The translations under genes were made by a program, and so were the position numbers. Below are positions 1-8,869 of a stretch of 64,000 bases of DNA, piece after piece. The stretch comes from Bacteroidota bacterium (GTDB lineage Bacteria; Bacteroidota; Bacteroidia; B-17B0; Aurantibacillaceae). Position 1 is the first letter of the stretch. Each line of letters starts with the position of its first letter. Location: assembly GCA_003153315.1 (NCBI GenBank), contig PLYA01000098.1:20208-84207 (forward strand), read 5' to 3'. Below the pieces are notes generated by a model. It made no database searches. It saw nothing but the letters and a program-made list of their open reading frames with translations, and was not told the DNA's origin.

Positions 1-2723
1 CCGTCATTTAATGTCCAACCTGAATTAGGAATTACAGTAATCGTAATAGGGTTCTCCGAATATAAATTGGTACTCGGATTAGTTTCAAATACAGGGCTCA
101 AAATATCATTTACATTAGTAATAGTAACCACAGCGGTATCTTTACAGTTTTTAGCATCTGTTACATATACCGTGTAATTTCCGGCAAATAAATCAGTTAT
201 GGTTTGCGTGGTAGAACCGGGTATCGTAGTCCAAACATATTGATACGGCTGAAAGCCATTAGGATTAGCAGTTGCAGAGCCATAGTTTTTATAACAATAC
301 GTAGGGCTTGTATTCGTTTGGATGGATAAAGAAGGAAGTGTTCCGATGGCAAATTGAACTGAATCTTTACAACCGTAATTGTCTGTTACCTGTACCGTAT
401 AATTTCCCACAGCTAAATTACTTGCGGTTTGTGTGCTTTGTCCGTTACTCCATAAATATATATAAGGCGGGTTTCCGGAAGGAGTAGCTGTTGCAGAGCC
501 AATACTTTTATTACAATAATCGGGTGCAACACTTATCTGTATCGGGAAAAAAGTAGTAATGCCAACCGTAACAGATGCACTTCCCACACAACCGTTATGG
601 TCTATAACAGTTACCGTATAAGCGCCCGGAAAAATATTGCTTATACTGCTTGTTGTTTGCCCTGAATTCCAAGAATAAGAAAAAGGCGGTGAACTTGGCG
701 TAATTCCAGTAACAGTAATATTACCCGAAGGACCTCCGCAAATTGATTTTGTAACAGCTTCGGTTATTTGAAGTAATGGATTAATAGTATTTATAGTAAC
801 CACCGTATTTGTACTACAACTATGCGCATCAGTAATGGTAACGGTATATGTGTCCTGTGCTAAACCATTAATCACACTTGTGGTTTGCAAAGGTGTGGTA
901 CTCCATGAATAATCATAAGGAGGTGTTCCGCCCGAAGCAACAACCGTTGCAGAGCCCACAGTACCCATACACATGGTAGGTAAACCACTAACACTTGAAG
1001 CAAGTATAGCGGGCTGACTAATATTTGATACCGTAGTTAACACACAACCATTATTATCGGTTACTGTGCAGGTATAATTTCCTATGGGTAAATTAGAAGC
1101 AGTCTGCGTGTTTTGAGGTGGTGGTGTGTTCCAGTTATAAATAAACACATTGTTTCCAGGATTAGTTATAATTGCCGCAATAGCACCATTGTTTTGCCCA
1201 TTGCAAACCACATTGGTAGGCGTTGCAGCCGATAAACTCCAGCTAATAGCCTGTGTACTAATACTGGCAGTAGCTATTACAGAGCATGTATTCGCGTCGG
1301 TAATAACAACATTATAGATACCCTGGCCCAAATTAACAGCCGTTTGCGTATTCTGCGCAGGCGTTGTATTCCACGCATATGTGTAAGGAGCAGTTCCGTT
1401 ACTTAACACGCTTACCGAAGCGGTACCAATAGAAGTAGTGCAAGTTGTAGGAGTGGTATGTACATTTACCTGCATGGCAGGCGGCCCAACAATATGAATA
1501 GAGATAGTAGTTTGGCATCCTGCATTATCATTAACCGTAGCAGTATATGCTCCGGCGGTTAAATTACTTACTATAAACCCATTTTGTACCGGTGCGGTGT
1601 TCCATACACAAGTATAAGGGCTGGTTCCGCCAATAGGAGTAACTGTGACACTACCATTACTACCACCACTGCAGGTAAGACTATGTTGTGTGGAGGTAAG
1701 CACTAAATTACTTCCTGTAGTACCTACTAAAGCGATTAGGGTTTGCGTCATTACCCCACAAGCCTGATTTGTATTAACCTCACAGGTGTAAGTACCCGAA
1801 CCTAAATTATGAATACTCGCCGTGTTTTGTCCGCCCGGCAACCAATGATAAGTTGGTGTGCCTGTATAATTAGTAACCGTTACGGTAGCGCTACCCGTAT
1901 TGCCACATCCACCTGTAGCCATAGTAGCAATCGACACAGAAGGTGTATTCTGGCAACTGATGCCATTGTTGCTGATAAACACCCCCGAATCATACAACGC
2001 ATTACCCGCATCCGCGATGGCAATCTTCATGTGATAAGTACTGCAGGGTGCAACCGGTGTAATAGACGTGATGGGTTTTGTATAACCACTATAAGCTACA
2101 TTATTATTAGGAGTGGTATAGTTATTATGAAAATAAGCGGCGTTTGTACTTGCATTTACATTATTGATAGAAACGGGCGTTCCGGTAGGCAGGGTAGCAA
2201 TATTATGAGCCGTGTAGTTTCCTCCTGCAGGATTTATCCCCGTAAGAAAAATGGCAAAAGCATCATTATATCCCCCTACGCCTTGCGGATATTCCTCTGA
2301 CCCAAACACATAAGTCATATTCAAACTATCACAAATCGGAATAAAATCAAATTCCAATATACAGGCATCATAAATCGCGGTAGGTACTATAGCCGTTAAA
2401 TCAGGGTCATTAAAATTATTTCCATTGGTAACATTACATAAAAAACTTCCCGCATTGGCAGCCTGCGATGCCGTACCCGTAGTTAAAAGAATACCACCTG
2501 TTAATCCTAAATTAGGTCCTGAAAACGTAAAGGACCCTGATGCATTACCTCCGCAATTAATGCTTGTGTTAGATACCGTTACTCCAGGCCCTGCTATATC
2601 CTGTGCAAGGGTGGCTGCTGCGCCTGTAGTAGTTACAACCATTTGAGAAAAAGCACATACAGGTAAAAACAAACAAAATACGCTGAGAGAAATATAGAAG
2701 GGATATAAAGGATTCTTTTGCAT
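1..2723 (-). CDS. SprB-repeat surface protein with choice-of-anchor L domain (partial, C-terminus outside window)
   Basis: The frame is open from an ATG at 2723 to the left edge, so at least 907 residues are encoded and the C-terminus is missing. A hydrophobic signal peptide ends near residue 27 (CAFSQ). Residues of about 30-240 form a choice-of-anchor L domain, recognised by VFGSEEYPQ followed by an aromatic/glycine-rich stretch. About eight SprB-type repeats follow, each with the pattern GGTxPYxYxW...TxxxxxLxxGxYTVTVTDxxGC. Proteins of this build are T9SS-exported adhesins of Bacteroidota, some used for gliding. A C-terminal gliding-motility sorting domain would be expected just outside the window. 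It is divergent from the L,D-transpeptidase operon and separated from it by a tandem-repeat region. The exact ligand or role cannot be read from the sequence. Confidence 0.85.
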   Translation of the reverse strand, partial: MQKNPLYPFYISLSVFCLFLPVCAFSQMVVTTTGAAATLAQDIAGPGVTVSNTSINCGGNASGSFTFSGPNLGLTGGILLTTGTASQAANAGSFLCNVTNGNNFNDPDLTAIVPTAIYDACILEFDFIPICDSLNMTYVFGSEEYPQGVGGYNDAFAIFLTGINPAGGNYTAHNIATLPTGTPVSINNVNASTNAAYFHNNYTTPNNNVAYSGYTKPITSITPVAPCSTYHMKIAIADAGNALYDSGVFISNNGISCQNTPSVSIATMATGGCGNTGSATVTVTNYTGTPTYHWLPGGQNTASIHNLGSGTYTCEVNTNQACGVMTQTLIALVGTTGSNLVLTSTQHSLTCSGGSNGSVTVTPIGGTSPYTCVWNTAPVQNGFIVSNLTAGAYTATVNDNAGCQTTISIHIVGPPAMQVNVHTTPTTCTTSIGTASVSVLSNGTAPYTYAWNTTPAQNTQTAVNLGQGIYNVVITDANTCSVIATASISTQAISWSLSAATPTNVVCNGQNNGAIAAIITNPGNNVFIYNWNTPPPQNTQTASNLPIGNYTCTVTDNNGCVLTTVSNISQPAILASSVSGLPTMCMGTVGSATVVASGGTPPYDYSWSTTPLQTTSVINGLAQDTYTVTITDAHSCSTNTVVTINTINPLLQITEAVTKSICGGPSGNITVTGITPSSPPFSYSWNSGQTTSSISNIFPGAYTVTVIDHNGCVGSASVTVGITTFFPIQISVAPDYCNKSIGSATATPSGNPPYIYLWSNGQSTQTASNLAVGNYTVQVTDNYGCKDSVQFAIGTLPSLSIQTNTSPTYCYKNYGSATANPNGFQPYQYVWTTIPGSTTQTITDLFAGNYTVYVTDAKNCKDTAVVTITNVNDILSPVFETNPSTNLYSENPITITVIPNSGWTLND

Positions 2724-2811
2724 TTTTATTCGGGAAAGCGGCATAAAAAATTTACCAAGAAAACAATAGGCTGATGGATTTCATTATTTAATTTATTAAA
2801 ACTTTGAAAGT

Positions 2812-3030
2812 GGTTAAAGATTCTCCAACTACTCATGAAAGCCAGATTCTTTTAAGATGTTCACTTCAAAGTTTTAGCAGCCTTTATCGCGGTTAAAAAA
2901 TACCTAACCACTTATCACAGTCAGGTTCTTTTTAGGGTATTCACTTCAAAGTTTTATAAGCTCTTGCTGCGGTTAAAGACTCTCCACCACTCATGACAGT
3001 AGGATTCTTTTAGGTTATTCGCCTCAAAAG
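2812..3030. repeat. 79-80-bp degenerate tandem repeat, about 2.7 copies
   Basis: Three units begin with GGTTAAA at 2812, 2891 and 2971. All share the blocks CTCAT(G/C)A, GGATTCTTTT and TTCACTTCAAAGTTTT, and the last unit is cut short near 3030. An inverted copy of the last block (AAAACTTTGAAAGTGG) lies just before the first unit at about 2799. The array fills much of the 536-bp gap between the divergent genes starting at 2723 and 3260. No open reading frame or obvious promoter was recognised in the rest of the gap. Confidence 0.8.
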
Positions 3031-3259
3031 CAGAGCAAATATATTAAAACCTACCAATATTCCAATATTAAGAGATTGTTAAATTTTAACACCTATATAA
3101 AATAACCTATAACGCAAAGAAATTCAATAATATTCTGCAATTATTCAATGATATTAGTAAGGAAAAAGTTAAGAATAACTCCTAACAATCAACTCTTAAA
3201 AAGTACTTCCAATAGAAAAAACAATCTTCCCATCTTTCCTTAAGTTTGTATTATAACAT

Positions 3260-3997
3260 ATGTATAGATACTTTTCAAAGATTATAATTACTTTATTATT
3301 AGCTCAGCAAGTCTTTGCGCAAACATCTTTTTTAAAACAACAACTAAAGTACCCAAAAGTAAAACAATCGTATAACGAGAAATGGCACGCAATTTCTGCC
3401 AACCTAAAAGCAAAGGGTATTGACAGTGCTAATTACAAAATACTGATTCGAATCTTTAAAGAAGAAAAAATACTGGAAGTATGGCTGAAAAGTAAAAAAG
3501 CAGATAAGTATGTATTGTATGCAAACTATCCTATCTGTCGAAACTCGGGCTCTTTAGGTCCTAAAAGGCAGGAAGGAGATTTGCAGGTTCCAGAAGGGTT
3601 TTATACCGTAAACTTTTTTAATGCCTTTAGCGATTATTATTTAGGTATGCAGATAAATTACCCCAACCAAAGTGATTTGATATTGGGCAGAAAACCTTAT
3701 GGCGGACAGATTATGATACACGGCAATTGTGTAACCATTGGCTGCATACCCATTACCGATGATAAAATAAAAGAAGTATATCTGCTTGCTTTGTTTAGCA
3801 AAGGTGCAGGTAACGATGTAGCTGTTGATAGTTATCCCTTTAAATTAGAGGATAAAAACCTTGAAGCTGCTAAAAAGAGCTACGATAAAACCATGCTTAA
3901 TTTTTGGGATAATCTAAAAACCTTTTACGATTACTTTGAGAAGAAACATTTAATCCCTGTCATCAGAGTTGATAAAACAGGATTATACATCATATAA
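3260..3997 (+). CDS. YafK-type murein L,D-transpeptidase family protein
   Basis: A 245-residue secreted protein with a signal peptide ending at VFAQ (residue 21). The catalytic YkuD-like signature is visible as MIHGNCVTIGC at about 152-162, with His154, Gly155 and nucleophile Cys162. It is preceded by QEGDLQVPEGFY, which is typical of the YafK branch. The family forms or trims meso-DAP crosslinks, or links proteins to peptidoglycan, in the periplasm. The 3' end overlaps the next gene by 29 bases, and a second SGNH gene follows, so the three are probably co-transcribed and may act together on peptidoglycan. The family call is firm; substrate and reaction direction are inference. Confidence 0.85.
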   Translation: MYRYFSKIIITLLLAQQVFAQTSFLKQQLKYPKVKQSYNEKWHAISANLKAKGIDSANYKILIRIFKEEKILEVWLKSKKADKYVLYANYPICRNSGSLGPKRQEGDLQVPEGFYTVNFFNAFSDYYLGMQINYPNQSDLILGRKPYGGQIMIHGNCVTIGCIPITDDKIKEVYLLALFSKGAGNDVAVDSYPFKLEDKNLEAAKKSYDKTMLNFWDNLKTFYDYFEKKHLIPVIRVDKTGLYII

Positions 3998-5489
3998 TTT
4001 TTACTTGAAATCTCTTAAGCCCTTTCATATACTCCTTTTCATTTTATCAATTATCATTGCTTTGGGTGGTATCTCGTATTTCTTCCCGAAAGAAGGCATT
4101 ACAGTTTTAGGGCAAAAGATTTCCTTCCCTAATTTAATGACTTACCTCTCTCCTACCCCAAACAAAAAAACAGACATCTCTCAAATAGTCGCTCTGGCAG
4201 ATGCCGAAGATAAATTAAGTGATGGCGATACTACTAAAGCTTCACGTAGAGAAGATACCGTAGTCAAAAAAGAAATTAATTATCTGGAAGTAAACGACCC
4301 ATCTATTAAACTTATTACAAGCATACAGTATAAAGATTCTGCCAAGACCTCTCTCTACAATTTCTTCGAATCATTAGCAGCAGTACTTGTAGAGGATAAA
4401 AGTATTCGCATTTTGCACTACGGCGATTCACAAATAGAAGGAGATAGAATTACCGATTACCTCCGACAAAAACTGCAAACGCATTTTGGCGGTAAGGGTC
4501 CGGGTATTGTGGCTGCCATGCCTGTAACACAATGTGTCGGACTCAGGCAAACTTATAGCGATAACTGGGATAGGTATAATATTTTTACTATGAAAGATAG
4601 CAGGGTAAAACACAGCGACTATGGTGTGGCAGCAGGCTTCTGTCGCTTTGCCAACTATACCGATACAAACACAGTTAAGAATGCCTGGTTAAAAATTAAA
4701 ACCACAAATGCCGCCGGAGAAAGGTTTGCTGCATACAGCAAAGTGCAATTGTTTTATGCAGCCCCACGTAAAAAGACACAAATACAATTTTACGAGAATG
4801 ATGTACTTAAAAAAACAGATACCCTTTCAACCAAAGGAAACTTTAATATCACGCAGTTTAACTTAACACAGGCGCCTAATACTTTCGAAATAAAATTTGA
4901 AGGAAAAGACAGCCCTGATATTTATGGTTTAAATTTAGAAGGCAATGATGGTGGTGTAATGGTTGATAATTTCGGCTTGCGCGGCAGCTCGGGTACTTTC
5001 TTTAACCAACTTAATTTACAACACCTTAAATTATTTTACGATTACCTAAACGTAAAACTAATCATACTTCAATTTGGTGGAAACACCATTCCTAATATCC
5101 TCGATGATAAAATGGCGGCTAACTTTGGTGAGTTTCTGCGTGCACAGATTAATTCCATCAGAAAGATTGCACCTAATATAAGCATCCTTGTAATCGGCCC
5201 TGCCGATATGAGTATTAAAGAAGAAGATACCTACGTTACGCATCCGCAATTAGAAAATGTCCGCAATGCCATTCGCTTGGCTGCCTTTCAAACCAATTGT
5301 GCTTTTTTTGATATGTACGATTGCATGGGTGGTAAAAACAGTATGGTTAGCTGGGTAGACCAGGGTATTGCTGCAACCGATTATATACATTTTAGTCCTG
5401 CTGGAGCCAGAAAAATTGCCGTGCTTTTATACAGTGCTTTGATGAATGATTACAACAATTTTATAAAGAAGAAAAACAAAAGCTTATGA
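3969..5489 (+). CDS. Membrane-anchored SGNH/GDSL hydrolase (first of pair)
   Basis: About 506 residues, starting at a TTG that overlaps the upstream transpeptidase gene by 29 bases. A later TTG at about 4005 would also keep the single N-terminal membrane segment (residues about 19-38), whereas the first ATG (about 4137) would lose it. SGNH block I is YGDSQIEGD with Ser154, block III has FGGN, and block V is DYIHFSPAG with Asp471 and His474, so the catalytic set looks intact. The catalytic domain is predicted to face the periplasm. Such proteins often deacetylate or transfer acetyl groups on cell-wall or exopolysaccharide glycans. Given the neighbouring transpeptidase, peptidoglycan is a reasonable but unproven substrate. 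Confidence 0.8.
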   Translation: MIKQDYTSYNFYLKSLKPFHILLFILSIIIALGGISYFFPKEGITVLGQKISFPNLMTYLSPTPNKKTDISQIVALADAEDKLSDGDTTKASRREDTVVKKEINYLEVNDPSIKLITSIQYKDSAKTSLYNFFESLAAVLVEDKSIRILHYGDSQIEGDRITDYLRQKLQTHFGGKGPGIVAAMPVTQCVGLRQTYSDNWDRYNIFTMKDSRVKHSDYGVAAGFCRFANYTDTNTVKNAWLKIKTTNAAGERFAAYSKVQLFYAAPRKKTQIQFYENDVLKKTDTLSTKGNFNITQFNLTQAPNTFEIKFEGKDSPDIYGLNLEGNDGGVMVDNFGLRGSSGTFFNQLNLQHLKLFYDYLNVKLIILQFGGNTIPNILDDKMAANFGEFLRAQINSIRKIAPNISILVIGPADMSIKEEDTYVTHPQLENVRNAIRLAAFQTNCAFFDMYDCMGGKNSMVSWVDQGIAATDYIHFSPAGARKIAVLLYSALMNDYNNFIKKKNKSL

Positions 5490-6700
5490 TGATGCGGAGA
5501 ACTCTTTTACTGATTACCTGTTTAGTTACCTTAAACATATTCTCTCAAACCGAAGAACCTAAATACCCTTTCATAAATTATGCTGCCAATAAAATTGTTT
5601 TTTCTAAAGACAGCAGCTCTATGCTTGGTTTCTACAAAAAACTGAATGCCTTTTTAACCGGAAAAGAAAACGAGGTGCGAATTATACACATTGGTGGTAG
5701 CCATGTGCAGGGCGGTATGTGGGGAGATGAACTGACTGCCAATTTCCAAAACATAAACAAAACAACTGGCAGCGGTTTTTTTGCTTTTCCTTTTAAGATT
5801 ATAAAAACAAATTCTCCTCCTTATTTTACTAGTTTCTCTAACGGACATTGGAGGAGTTGCCGTACTGCCGTATTAAAAAACAATTGCCCTAATGTAGGTA
5901 TGGCACAAATAACGGCTACTACTAATGATAGTGCTAATCATTTTGGCATGAGGGTACTGGATAACCCACACCACAAAAACTTTAATGTAATCAGGGTGTA
6001 TCACAATTTTAATAAAAGTTTTTCCTTCAGCATTAAAACAAACATCAAAGCAACACGAAAAGATTTTGAAGATAAAGGCTACACGCAATTCACTTTGGAA
6101 ACTCCTGTTGATTCTATCGTGTTTGAATTGCAAAGAAAAGACACCGCACAAAGAGATTTTATTTTATATGGTTTTGATGTACGCAATACCAACGAGCCCG
6201 GCATATATTATGCAGCATTGGGTGCTAATGGTGCATCCACACAATCGGTATTGCGTTGCAGTAAATTGGCACAGCAATTAAAAACACTGCAGCCCGATTT
6301 GGTTATTCTTTCTTTAGGTGTAAATGATGTGCAGGGCAAAGTGTTTTCGCCTGAAGATTATATTGCCCATTACGATTCTATTGTGGCACGTATCCGCGAG
6401 GCTTCTCCTACCTGTGCTATTTTGTTTACTACCATAACCGATAACTACGTACGAAAAAGAGGGCCCAACAAAAAAAGCGAATCGGTTGAAGAATGTATTT
6501 ATAAACTGGTTGAAAAACACAACGCTGCCCTATGGGATATGTTTGCCGTAATGGGTGGCTACAAGAGTATTGCCAAATGGTTGCAAGTTGGTTTAGCACG
6601 AAAAGATAAAGTACACTTTACCGCAAAAGGCTACCACCTGTTTGCCGACCTTATGTTTGAAGCCATCATGCGGAGTTATAAATATAACTACAAGAATTAA
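5486..6700 (+). CDS. Secreted SGNH hydrolase-like protein with altered block I (second of pair)
   Basis: 404 residues with a signal peptide ending near IFSQ (residue 21). The start ATG overlaps the stop of the upstream gene (ATGA), indicating translational coupling. Block I reads IGGSHVQG, so the usual GDS is replaced by GGS while Ser72 is kept. Block III is LGVND and block V is DKVHFTAKG with His377. It is clearly related in layout to the preceding SGNH protein but divergent. The Asp-to-Gly change may alter activity or substrate. Together with the YafK-type gene it forms a three-gene envelope operon. No MBOAT acyltransferase gene, a common partner of such pairs, is present nearby. Confidence 0.8.
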   Translation: MMMRRTLLLITCLVTLNIFSQTEEPKYPFINYAANKIVFSKDSSSMLGFYKKLNAFLTGKENEVRIIHIGGSHVQGGMWGDELTANFQNINKTTGSGFFAFPFKIIKTNSPPYFTSFSNGHWRSCRTAVLKNNCPNVGMAQITATTNDSANHFGMRVLDNPHHKNFNVIRVYHNFNKSFSFSIKTNIKATRKDFEDKGYTQFTLETPVDSIVFELQRKDTAQRDFILYGFDVRNTNEPGIYYAALGANGASTQSVLRCSKLAQQLKTLQPDLVILSLGVNDVQGKVFSPEDYIAHYDSIVARIREASPTCAILFTTITDNYVRKRGPNKKSESVEECIYKLVEKHNAALWDMFAVMGGYKSIAKWLQVGLARKDKVHFTAKGYHLFADLMFEAIMRSYKYNYKN

Positions 6701-7722
6701 TATACTGTGTAGTTTCCTTTTTTATTTTTATACTGGATTCCCTTTTCTTCTTTGGGCAAGATAGCATTATACCATTTACAATAATCTTCTATAGGTTCTA
6801 AAAACAATTCTTTTCTCACTTTATTAACTTCTTCAATTTTTCCGAATGGAATTATTAATATTTTATTAGCTATTGCTGTATCTTCAGAAAACATCGACCC
6901 ATGTGAAAGTAATGTCCCATATTTTTGAGCAAACACAAATTTTATGGAATCTTCTTTGCAAAATGGAAACCCCAAATAACAATAATCTACGGCCTTTGCC
7001 CAAGCAAGAGGATATTCATTTACTTGTTTAATCGCTTCGAACACATATGTTTCAAGCTCTTTTAACTCTTCCATAGGAAAATGTCTAATTATTAAATCTG
7101 CGCCATTAATTGAACTTTTACCCCACGGTCTAAATTCTCCTATTAAATTATAACCAGGCCACCCGTATTGTTCACATATCAAAAGAAGTTCTTTAATACT
7201 CCTTTTATCTACTTTAATCATTATTTTTCTTTGAATTTTCCATGGTAGTAAATTTACTGGACCTACTCTAGCCATTTGGTCTCTAATAACGATGTGCCTT
7301 ATTTTGGAAATTACTTTTTTATTTAATGTCTTTTTATATTCTTTAAATGCAACACTCATTCTTTTTCTTAATACTTTATCCTTGAAAAAGATGGAATCTA
7401 AAGTAGTTTTTCCTTTTACTCTTCTTGTTTTTATTTTTTTGTAATTACCGCCTCGCTTTGCATAACCATATAAATAAACCTTAGTTAAAGCGGCATCTTT
7501 TATATATAATGAATTAGAAGCTGCACATAAATAGTCTTGATTAAACCCACGAATAGAGTCTAGAGCAAAAGCAACTTTATAACAAGAATCTGCTTTAAAA
7601 TATTGTTTATCTATAAAATAGTGTTGCGCTAAATTTATGTTGGAGTAATATTGTATAAACTGTGCTTGAGAAAAAGAAGTTCTGCATAAAATGAGAAAAA
7701 GGAATATTATTATATTTTTCAT
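6697..7722 (-). CDS. Secreted protein of unknown function, DUF6624-like
   Basis: The ATG at 7722 is preferred because it gives a clean signal peptide (MKNIIIFLFLILCRTSFSQ). The longer frame from 7764 would run through a terminator hairpin. The mature protein begins with a TPR-like stretch (residues about 25-80). Further on come DQMARVGP, then a CEQYGWPG block, LIIRHFP, and QKYGTLL. That order resembles DUF6624 proteins as remembered (DQ..R, KYGWPG, QH, YGTQ), but the later DRxxxxxG element is weak. Function unknown. Its 3' end overlaps the convergent SGNH gene by four bases (shared TTAA). Confidence 0.6.
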   Translation of the reverse strand: MKNIIIFLFLILCRTSFSQAQFIQYYSNINLAQHYFIDKQYFKADSCYKVAFALDSIRGFNQDYLCAASNSLYIKDAALTKVYLYGYAKRGGNYKKIKTRRVKGKTTLDSIFFKDKVLRKRMSVAFKEYKKTLNKKVISKIRHIVIRDQMARVGPVNLLPWKIQRKIMIKVDKRSIKELLLICEQYGWPGYNLIGEFRPWGKSSINGADLIIRHFPMEELKELETYVFEAIKQVNEYPLAWAKAVDYCYLGFPFCKEDSIKFVFAQKYGTLLSHGSMFSEDTAIANKILIIPFGKIEEVNKVRKELFLEPIEDYCKWYNAILPKEEKGIQYKNKKGNYTVY

Positions 7723-7740
7723 CTCAACAAATATAAAACA

Positions 7741-7773
7741 AAAAAAAGCCCCACATCTATGCAAGGCTTTTTA
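7741..7773 (-). terminator. Intrinsic terminator after the 7783-8547 gene
   Basis: On the minus strand an AGCC...GGCT hairpin ends in a run of seven T. The loop GCATAGATGTG is almost the same as the loop of the hairpin at 15678-15708, which is not expected from structure alone. Confidence 0.7.
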
Positions 7774-7782
7774 TCTAATAGC

Positions 7783-8547
7783 TTAACTAATCAAAGTAGT
7801 TTGCAAACCACTCCAAGGCCCGGCAAGTTCGGGGTGTTTGGGGTTATACCATTGCATAAATTCGCACAGCAACATGCCTGCATTGCCCGGGCCATAATGT
7901 TTCACACTATCGGCTTTGGTTATTATTTCTATCGTCATGCCACTTGAATTTGGTTCAGTAGGCAATTCACTATTTGGTTTTATAAGTATATAAGAGCGGC
8001 GTATTTCGTAGCCCTCTTCTTTATAAGGTTTGTTTCGGTGTCTTTTGCCCTTTGTTTTGCTATGCGTAGCCAAAGGGTTGTTTGTAGCTGCTCCTGATGG
8101 GAAACATTTTGTTCTCACATCACCACCACCTAAGCCCATACTTTTAAAACTAACCAAATTTTTAGTACCCACACTATGTTTGGTTTTGGTTCTTTTGCTT
8201 AGGGGCCAGTTTAGTGCCATGCGATGGTTCTCGGTAAGTACCGATTGAGGAATATCATTGCAAATGCTGCTTACCGCTTTTTTTAAATCTATGCGTCGGC
8301 TTTGCACCAGCCCGTTTACGGTTTTTGTTTTGGTATTAGCATCGTTATGAAGCATCCGAAGCTCTTTCCAACCCAATTCGCCTTGCGGTATGCCTGCACC
8401 CGGGTTTGTATAAAGCAGGTTTAAATTAGTAAGGTTTGCGGTTGTAATACCTAAGTCAGACTGGTTATCATTCAGGCAATTTACTACTGTTGTTATTTTG
8501 CCGGAGAACTCTTCCAGTGTACCTTCCAGGTTTGGTGTAGTAGCCAT
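7783..8547 (-). CDS. Bacteroidota hypothetical protein, array-associated family (member 1)
   Basis: 254 residues with no signal peptide and no known catalytic motif. The N-terminal half looks helical. It carries DLGITTANLTNLNLLY, then a charged linker, then DIPQSVLTENHRMALNWPL. The C-terminal half looks like a beta-rich, fibronectin-III-like domain (KPYKEEGYEIR ... GMLLCEFMQWYNPK ... GPWSGLQ). The gene at 31827-32555 has the same arrangement and is taken as a distant paralogue. Similar uncharacterised proteins are, from memory, common in Bacteroidota. The 19 bases ending in the ATG (ATAAAAAATAATAACCATG) match the other paralogue's leader at 18 of 19 positions. A 21-bp repeat array lies 73 bases upstream. 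Function unknown. Confidence 0.7.
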   Translation of the reverse strand: MATTPNLEGTLEEFSGKITTVVNCLNDNQSDLGITTANLTNLNLLYTNPGAGIPQGELGWKELRMLHNDANTKTKTVNGLVQSRRIDLKKAVSSICNDIPQSVLTENHRMALNWPLSKRTKTKHSVGTKNLVSFKSMGLGGGDVRTKCFPSGAATNNPLATHSKTKGKRHRNKPYKEEGYEIRRSYILIKPNSELPTEPNSSGMTIEIITKADSVKHYGPGNAGMLLCEFMQWYNPKHPELAGPWSGLQTTLIS

Positions 8548-8619
8548 GGTTATTATTTTTTATATGGTTGCTATTCGTACATTTTACTTGCTTTATTTAT
8601 CAAACAAATTTCGTGCCAC

Positions 8620-8829
8620 AAACTTTACAGAAGCTTTCCTAAACTTTATGGAAGTTTAGCTAAGTCTTACGGAAGTTTCTTTAAACCTTAAAAAAGTTTA
8701 CCTAAATACTACATAAGCTTCTCTAAATCTTACAGAAGTTTATATAAACTTTACAGAAGCTTAGCTAAGTTTTAGATAAGTTTACGTAAACCTTACAAAA
8801 GCTTTTGTAAACTTTAGTTAAGTATTTGT
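8620..8829. repeat. Array A: ten degenerate 21-bp tandem units
   Basis: Ten consecutive 21-base units start at 8620 and every 21 bases after it. Each unit can be split into an 11- and a 10-base half that both begin with AA(A/G)(C/T)TT, for example AAACTTTACAG followed by AAGCTTTCCT. The A/T tracts are thus spaced at about 10.5 bp, the DNA helical repeat, and many units contain the palindrome AAGCTT. Stop codons interrupt at least one reading frame of the array. It lies between the dioxygenase gene (ends 8870) and the hypothetical gene starting at 8547, and fills the 322-bp gap between them. Confidence 0.9.
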
Positions 8830-8869
8830 AAAAGGCATACAACTATTTAAAATAGCAACAGGAATGTCT

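Noticed and set aside
1809..2646. Plus-strand frames opposite the SprB-like gene
   Set aside because: The minus-strand frame is continuous from a signal peptide through recognisable domains; the plus-strand products are low-complexity shadows.
8620..8829. CRISPR array
   Set aside because: Units are directly adjacent without unique spacers, they are degenerate, and no cas gene is in the window. The same holds for the other arrays.
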